Shown: positions 44,801-53,800 of the stretch, piece by piece
Position numbering within the stretch: position 1 is the stretch's first letter
How the letters are laid out: each line of letters opens with the position of its first letter
The notes under the pieces: generated by a model
The model's input: the letters and a program-made list of their open reading frames with translations, nothing else
Databases searched by the model: none
Told to the model about the DNA's origin: nothing
Program-made: the position numbers and the translations under genes
Source of the DNA: Bolinopsis microptera
Lineage: Eukaryota > Ctenophora > Tentaculata > Lobata > Bolinopsidae
Direction: 5' to 3'
DNA length: 64,000 nucleotides
NCBI RefSeq assembly: GCF_026151205.1
Contig: NC_087073.1
Location: forward strand, 18,132,837-18,196,836

Positions 44801-47800
44801 TACCATCGCGATACGGGTATTAATTTACCTCCCAGCGGTGAGACACCGCTTCCCTCCATCGCCATGTTTGAAGCTCTCCCATCATCTGTTCTACTTCAGA
44901 GGGAAGTGATTTATTTTATATTTTAAAATTGTTATTATTCCAGTATAACAAATACATTTTCTAATCGTGTAAAATCGTGTAAAATCGTGAATCTTAAACA
45001 GCTAACATAACTCCTTCATACTAAAAAAGCCGATTCTAGATATTTTAGCTGTATAAGAAACCAATAAAATATGGGCGTGGCCGGTGGGGACCGAAGATGG
45101 AAAAGTTGGAAGCTGAAATTTTTTTGGTGGTCTTTGAACCTAAGGATCAACAAATAAGAACATACTCATAATTATTCAAGGACATTTTGTTTTTTTGAAC
45201 CGGTCTAACTTACATAAACGTGAATATCTTGAATATTTATCGAATAATGATAATCTCAAATTTCAAGACAAATTAATGTCAATTAATGTCAATTAATGTC
45301 AATTAATGTCAATTAATGTCAATTAATGTCAATTAATGTCAATGTCAGTTTGGGGTTTTTATGGAATACTGACATTAATTGACGTTGCATTCCCCCCGAT
45401 AGCTATGAGAGTAACTTTTACAATCATGATATAATATACTAATATATATACAATGTATGATATATAATATTCTTTTTATCCAAAAATAGCTTTATCAATT
45501 GAAATGATAGTGGCCAGTTTGTATTGTGTATATAGTATTTTCCGATTAACCTACTACAAGAACTACTCTTCGCCACATATCCCAAACGTTATGACATGGT
45601 ATTTTTATATCTTTATACGTCAAGATGTCATTACCTATTAATTCAACTCTAGATAGAAGATGACAACCACCAAGCATCGTGTCGGTTCATTATACATCAA
45701 AACAATAACAAAATACAACTTATAGTATAGCTTATTTAGTTTCAGAATCATTAAAATTCGATTAAATATCATAATGGCGTATCAATGAAATCAAAGGAAA
45801 CATTTGAAATGATAAAAACCGGACTGCACTGTAATAAACACCTCTTAAAGCTCGCTGAGTACCTGACTCCTGTGCCCTGACCGAGCAAGCGAAGCCCCAG
45901 ATAGCTCTATCAGGTGTGTTGTGTTCTCTACCACTTCTCATCTCGAAGGAGAATGTAACCGTGTCTCCTTCAACCTTGATCTGGTCGGTTGGCCAACCTG
46001 ATCCCAAGACACTCCGACTACCAAACCCGTACGTGTTTCCTCCGTACTCTGAGACTTTGCGAGAGCTTGTGCTTGCCCCCGCATAGATTATCACCTAGGG
46101 TAGTATATCAAGGGGTATTTGAAGAATTTAATTTAATGCTGGGGTAGGAATCTGTCAAGAAAAGAAACAGGACATGAGTTCACTGATAAAATTGAAAATA
46201 GTCTCGCACAACTGAGATGAAACTTTAATTATCAATTAACATTTTCCTTTCCACGTTTTTTACCTTATCATAGTCGTACTGTGTAGCACACCTAGGATCA
46301 AATCTCAGATACAAGCTTCTAGCACCTGGTATAGTAACGGTGTCTTTAAACTTGTAGTTATCTCGTACAGGGTGTATGGTCTCGACAGTTCGGCCAGCAG
46401 CCCACGGAGCTGGTACGGACAGGGAGGACAGATACTCCTGGAACTGCTCCGATCTTTCTCCTCCTTCTTCTGTAATGATAAGGGAATTAGAGCTGGATTT
46501 TAAGATGAAGTTTGATAAAATAATCATTATAGAGGTATTGGTACTAGTGATCCAGTAAATGAGGACTGACAACTGCCATACACATCTCTCTATAACTTTC
46601 TGCTTGCCGCGTTATAATCACTTCTTTTCTTACCGATAATCATTGAGTCAGAGGAGAGGAGCTTCATCTTGTCGTGAACTGCTGTAGCGGCTTTACAGGC
46701 TACAACGCTTACATCACTGAACATCTGAAGTTATTGTTAGATTAAGACTATAATAATAAGAACACACTGTAGATATTATATTATAATGGATAATATTTAA
46801 CAATAGATTATAAATTATACGTAAATATGTAATAAATAACGTTCAATGGCTGCACAGTGCACTGCCTTGTTGGGGTTTTGCCGGTTATTATTACCAACTA
46901 ATGGCAGTGTAATACTGCTAAAATTATCAAAGAACCGTTTCTACCAATCAATAATTCCACGACAACGATAACATCAAACATGGCAGTCAATAACACAACT
47001 TTATAATTTAACCCCAATTTTACAACTTGACACAAAAACTCCCCCACAAACCTGCAGGAGGTTCTCACTGAATCCCAGAGTGTGAAGCTTCCTATCACAG
47101 AGGAGACAGAGCATTGGAGGCAGGATGAGACCGAGGATGCTGCTCTTGATGAGACGCTCAAACATGTTGAGACGTGTCTCCACATGGACTGTCTCCAGCT
47201 CGTCCAGTCCGGTGCAGACTGATAGTACTGTGTCGTATACCTGGGAGGGAGAAATTCATGCTGCTTTAGGTTGCAGATATTTGTAGTACCGCTACCGGCA
47301 GATGTTTAGGATACAATATAGCTAAATAGGTAAACCTATTACTATTAAGTTGTTGTAAATATTAGACGAAAGATCCATTAAATCCACCCCATACTAAATA
47401 GAGCTAAATAATTTTGGTGCCGGAATCTGTTTTGCATTCTGTAGGTGGTATTGTTATATAACTTTTGGTAAAAGTTGAAAATCAAATTATAGTCTGGATG
47501 ATTTAACCACGCATTACAAAATAATTTAAAGCAGCAATGAACGGGAACAACTCGGTAAAAGGTTAAATAGAACCCACTTTCGTTACAGAAGCTTGAGATC
47601 CACTCATTTTCGAGACTCAATATTAAATACAGAAAGTAGGTAGGATCGGTGGTATCTTACCTTGCGGCAGTGCTGCAGTGAGAACTTTACATAGTTAAAT
47701 AGATCAGCAGTTGTTTCTTTGTTGTCCAGATGAGAGAGCGAGTAACGGAACAAGTGAGATTGTATGCTGCCCAGCAGTGAGATGCAGGGACTTCTTTGCT

Positions 47801-50800
47801 GTGAAATGATGGGGGTTCAGATTGTAGGGTTTAGATTGTGCACTATTAAAATGTCAGAACCTCCGCGTATCCTGACACACAGGACTATAAAAAAAGTCGG
47901 GAATTGGTAATTTGTTAGGATATGCCCCTCAGTGTGCCTTATATAACATAATGATATTATTGATAATGAGCAGGTGAAATATTTGAAGGTTTAAAACCAA
48001 CTGACCGGCATATGGGAGACAAGAGATTGGAATGCATCGTTACCCAGCGTCACCACATTTCCAATCAAGGTGCAACTTTCAGCAGTCGCAGCGCTGAACA
48101 CCGTATCAACTATTTCCTGCGCGCACCACGCAGAGCGCTCCTGCGCTAAACTAGAATCGAGCTGCGCACGAATGTGGCTGAACACGCTTGTCTGCAGTAT
48201 TTGGCAACCCACGTGCTGTGAAGCTTTGATAAGTTCTACTACCATGACATGTTGGGACTCCTCGCTGCTGTAAAACAGTTCGAAACTGTTGCTGAGGATC
48301 TTGCTGGCTGCTTTCAGGATAGCTTCACTGTAGTTACTTGACAGTATCTTCCACACCTGATAGCGTTTCTGTGTCACTATATTTTATAAACAAGTTTTGT
48401 ATCGACTTAAGGTGAACTTGGTATCAGATAAACTGAAACATTGACAGTAAGCACTAAGCAATTAGATGCATTTACACACGGTGCACGATGTGAATTGTGC
48501 AAGTGTACGTACCTGTTCTCTGAGAATAGTAATACTGTCAACCAGCTCGGCAGTCACGCAATCTAGACTCTGCATGCTGAGGTTAAGGAGGACCAGGACA
48601 CAGTGTAGCTGCTGTTCGTTCCTCGTCACACTGCTCAGAATGTCAGACAGCTGCTCCAGGTAGCGGGGTGTCATGTCCGGGACTAACTTCTGGTCCGTGT
48701 TTATCTGGTGACAGCACGTGCTTCCTAGATGGGTGATATGGATTCAGGAACACGACAATTATAATAGTCCTCCCAGTTTTGAGAGATCAAATACTAGCAG
48801 ATATCAACATATACTAGCAAATACTACAATGTAATTTCTTGTCTCTTGAGAAAGCCGTGAACTTGACAAATTGAACCATCTGAAATTTGGTTATAAGTAA
48901 ATCTCAGTACCTAGATGATGGAGAAGGATTGTGACAACATCGTTCATACTGATAAGAGAATCAGGGGAGGGGATGGGGACGATACCCAGTCTGCGTGCTA
49001 TGTGGTGGGGGGCCATGTTACCAGGGTTACCCCACTCTTCAACCCACTCGTCACTACACGTCCAGATTGTGTTGTTTTCTACATCATAACAAGCTCCTGT
49101 TGCGATTTGTATTTCATTACATTTATAACAGGATAGCCCATGCTCAGATATTTATAGATTTTAATTTGGGAGTACGGTTTAATGTCAGAACTTTCAAGTT
49201 TCAACCTTGGATAAAATTTGAAACTTTATGAGAGACCAAGATAGCAGACAATATTTTCTTGATTGCTAATAAAGATGATTTAATATCATATTATATAATA
49301 TATATACTGCAGAATGTATTTTATCCATGACTTACCCATGCTGCACAAGGAAGAACCCTTAGCAAGAGCGCACCCAGGAGCATCTGACAGATCAACACGC
49401 TGATCCAACTGTCCATCAGTAAGGGAGAAACACAGACTCGTAGCTATTCCTGGAGTGTCTAATTTAATTTAGATTAGGTAGTTCATGAGATTTTGGTGAA
49501 AGTTAAAACTTATGTTTCTGGCAAGGAATCCAGGTTTGATTCCAAACAAGTATCAATTTTAAATCACCCATCTAGAATCTAGATACCCTACCTTTAGAGG
49601 GACCAGCTACCGACAGCGCAGGTACAAAGAGAGCAGAGGGTTGCCCAGAACGGGAGTTACTGGAAGTAGGTATCACCATCACCAGGTGATTTCCACACGT
49701 GTACATGGGTGTTTTCCTCAGTACCTTCAGTGTCAGCCCACAACTTGTCTGAGCTGATTGGATTGGAGTCACAATTAACGTTATTTCGTGTGACTGAATG
49801 ATGACTTTTCAGTGAAAACAAATTGTAACTGAAACATAATCGTGTTTTCAGCCTTGAGTAAAACGTTTCAAAATTTAAGTTACCATTATCATCTTTAGCA
49901 GTAGCTGCTAGAAGCTGGATAGCTTCAAGTGCCATGTTAGCACTGCTTGATCGAACTGGTCTAAGTTTTTCAATCAGAGCCTCCGTCAGCGTTTTACTAG
50001 CCTGCAAGAGAAACAGTTATTAACATTTCAATAGCATTATAATATTGTTTTGTCTTATTCAGCCAACTGTTCAACATGGAATATGAATCATATTATGGTT
50101 AGCAAGTACACAATTCATTTCAAACCTACAATAGAAACCGTAAATTTGACCACAATTTGTACAGCACATTTCAGTTTTGTGATTTTTAAAAAGACGTAAA
50201 ACTAGTATTTATTAGATTATAAAATAAAAGAGAGCGCCCTTAGTCACCTCAATATCCTTTCTCTGAATAGTAATCCTATCCCTGACAGGAACCAGCTCCA
50301 GTGCCCCAGCTTCATTTCTCTCAAAATTCAGCACATCTACAAAGATAGTGAGAGACTTGTTTGATTTGCTAGGACCCGACCGTACCACCACAGACGAACA
50401 GGTAATCCAGTAAATGTAGAGACCGTCGCTGCATAGTGCTAGAGTAGTTGTGCTGTTGTTACAGTTACTGATAGCAGGGGACATTCCATTGAGTTGTACA
50501 TCACATTCAACCTGGGGGAACCGGATTTTAAAATTAGAATAGGATATAATTATTATTTTTGCTATTTCATATCATAAATTACGGAGAAAATAGCAATAAT
50601 AATAATAACGGCCATGGAAATACTGCTAACAATACGGATCTAAAGTTTCAGAAAACCTAATCGGAATCATCAATGTAATTTGTACTGTAAAATATGACCA
50701 TTTTTTGCATCTACAGCTACAGAATGTTAAATAATACATTACATGAAATATAAAATATTAATGATGAAAACTTATGAGCACAACCTCAGACACATAGAAT

Positions 50801-53800
50801 CACTCATAACCCCTCAATATTTTCAGAAACTAGGACACCTCAACACCAAAAAATCCTCATACACCCACAGAAAACAACTCCTTACTCACCAAAAGAAGTT
50901 CGCGGTACTACTCTCAGAATACGACACCCCGTTCCTCTCACCCTACGACACTCTTAAAACGCTCGACATACCCTCTCCCACATTTCATGGTCCCCTCCTC
51001 AAGACCTCACCTACCCCCAAGAAAGACACCACAGCCAAAACAGTGATCAACCTCTCTGGACAGACCCTCTCCACAGCTGAAACTGACGTCCTCTCCCTTG
51101 GACTGAAGTTCGTCCCGACACCCACCTCAGATCCTACCCCCGACCTGGCTCCCCTCATACAGAACATCACTAAACAACTAGGAGAAGGCATGGAAGCCTC
51201 AGCCACATATCAGGTCACCTCTGTATTATCTAAATTTGACAATAAACGTGACATGACCACCGACAATTTGACTCCACAACAACGTACCGCTCTTAAATCT
51301 TTAAAATCTAAGAAATCTGAATTGAAATTTCTTCCTGCTGACAAGGGCAACGCCACTGTTGTACTGACTCACGATCAATACATAACCAAAGTTACCGACC
51401 ACTTATCCTCAGGTAGTTACACCCTCTTAACGAAAGACCCCACTCAATCCGTTACCACTAAACTACAGAAAGTCCTCAAGAAACTACACACCGACAAGAA
51501 GATCACGACCGACCTATACCACAAGATGCGCAACCTACATCCTAGATGGCCTCAACTTTACGGACAACCTAAGATACACAAACCCGGCGCACCTATCCGT
51601 CCCGTAGTCAGCTTCTACAACACCCCCCTCCAAGCCCTCCACAAAGTCCTCGCATCTTTCCTCAAACCCCTAGCCCAGAACCCCTTACGCCTCAAAGACT
51701 CTTCCGACTTCAAACATCGCTTCGACTCCTCTCTCAACCCCTCCTTCCACTACCACGCCTCCTTAGACGTCCAATCCTTGTACACCTCCTGTGACATGCG
51801 CCTAGCCCTCAAAACTGTCATCTCCTCCTTTGAACAGAACCCCTCTCGTCTTCCCTCCAATGTCACCACCACCACCATAGGCTCCCTTATCAACTTTTGC
51901 CTTGACAACTCATACCTTGAATTCAACGGCTCCTTCTACTCCCAAGACGAAGGTGGTACAATGGGATCCCCCCTCATTGTTGAACTAGCTGAAATCCGCC
52001 TTGCTGAAATCGAGACCTTAGCTTTATCCTCATGTCCTGACCCTCCGAACACTTACTCCCATTTCGTTGACGACGGCCTTGGATCTTTCAGAGACAGAAA
52101 CCACGCAGAATCCTTCCTTACATTCCTTAACTCCCTTACTGAAGACCTCAACTTTACCCAAGAACATCCCTCTACAGACGGAACTATACCCTTCCTTGAC
52201 GTTCTCATCCACCCTGACAAATCCACATCAGTCTACAGAAAACCCACCCACACCAACCTCTACACCAAGTACTCCTCCTGCACCACCAACTCATCTAAGA
52301 ACGCAGTCATCCGATCACTGACCAGAAGAGCCCACAACATCTGCTCACCCCAACACCTTGACGACGAACTCCAGACAGTACGACACGTTTGCCTCCAGAA
52401 CGGCTTCCCTCCTCACCGCATCACCACCATCATGGACGAAGTACAACGGAAATTCACCAACCCCTCTCGCCACCAATCCCTAGCCTCATTCAACCGACAG
52501 ACCCGTGAACATGCCCTTAGTGTTTCTCTTCCTTTCCATCCCTCCCTATCCAAACCCATCTCCAAGATACTCGGACAACACGACATCAAAGTCACCCACT
52601 CCTCTGCTACCTCCCTCCGCAACCTCCTCACCAAAACGAAGACCACACCCCCTACTCACCTCACTCCCAACACCATCTACGAAATTTCCTGCTCACAGTG
52701 CCCCTCCAAATACGCCGGACAGACCTACAGACCCTTGGTCCACCGCATGAAAGAACACGAACGATGTTACAGACTCAACAACGCCATCGACGAATCCACA
52801 GACAGAATCAAATCAGCCCCTGCACATCATGCCCTGACCACCGGCCACACCATCTCCTGGAACAACATCGAAGTCCTCAAATCCCTCACCTCACGCTCCC
52901 AACTTGACCTCACAGAACACGCAGCTATACAAATACGACAACCAGCTATGAACAGAACAGACCGCGCACCCAAATGTAGTTCCCTCTGGGACCCCATTCT
53001 TCCTAAAATTGCCAAATCCTTAAAGTCCAGACCATCTGGCATTTCCTTCTCAACCTCAACAGAAGACTAAATTTTTATTGACATTGTACTGTAATTTTCA
53101 CTTTCCCACCCACACCTCCCCCACCCTCCATCCCTGACACCACTCAATCACATATAAGCATTGTCCACCACATCACATTCAGCTGACGACGATTAACACA
53201 TGTTTATTGAAAGCTTCTACAAGTTAAATCATCGTATCTCTTATATGTTTTTAACCCAACTCCACTCAGTAAAATATTAATATTCGTAAAACAGGTTACT
53301 TGAAGTGTCGAGGGGTTGAGAAGCTGGCAAAAAGGGGAGCTTTTAGTGTCAGCACTTGCAGTTCTATAGACGAGGTTCCCATCAGCATATGTGACCCAAC
53401 CCTGGTCAATATGAAGATTACGAGCATACACTACCCCACGCAGGGTTCCCGCTCTGCCGGTCCCAATACGTGCAAGTCCAGCTCCAGTGCAACCCGTCAT
53501 GTAGAGATACTTTCCATCAGTCCCAAGAGTTCTTGGTACTTCTTTATCTGCAAGTTTTAAAATTTTCTTATATGAGGGATTTTTACTCCAATAAAACTTT
53601 CCTAAATTCCCAAAAATTAATTTTATGTGCTCTAAGAAAATGTTTTACCCTAATTAAACAATACTAATTAAAATAAGAAACAAACTTTTGTTATTTTCTT
53701 TAGAAGAGTTGATATCAGCCGGCACTGATATGACATCACTATGATCCCAGCAAAGGTGATGTAGGCTCCCATTTAGCGAGGTTGGGACCCCCGGCCCACC

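Larger units (their letters stand above)
43295..45397. mobile_element. DNA transposon with 8-bp target duplication and LINE passenger
   Basis: The ends are inverted: GGGGGTGATGCAACGTCAAT on the left and its near-complement at 45378-45397. The flanks carry the 8-bp direct repeat GATAGCTA (43287-43294, 45398-45405). Inside each end is an array of about seven TCAATTAATG units followed by a related tract with GGAATACTGACATTAATTG. An 8-bp duplication fits hAT-type insertion, but no transposase is present. The interior carries a LINE reverse-transcriptase fragment instead. Confidence 0.8.

Noticed and set aside
52067-52907. Other-frame open frames within the Penelope-like element
   Set aside because: They are produced by its skewed C-rich composition; only the 775-codon frame has RT and GIY-YIG motifs.
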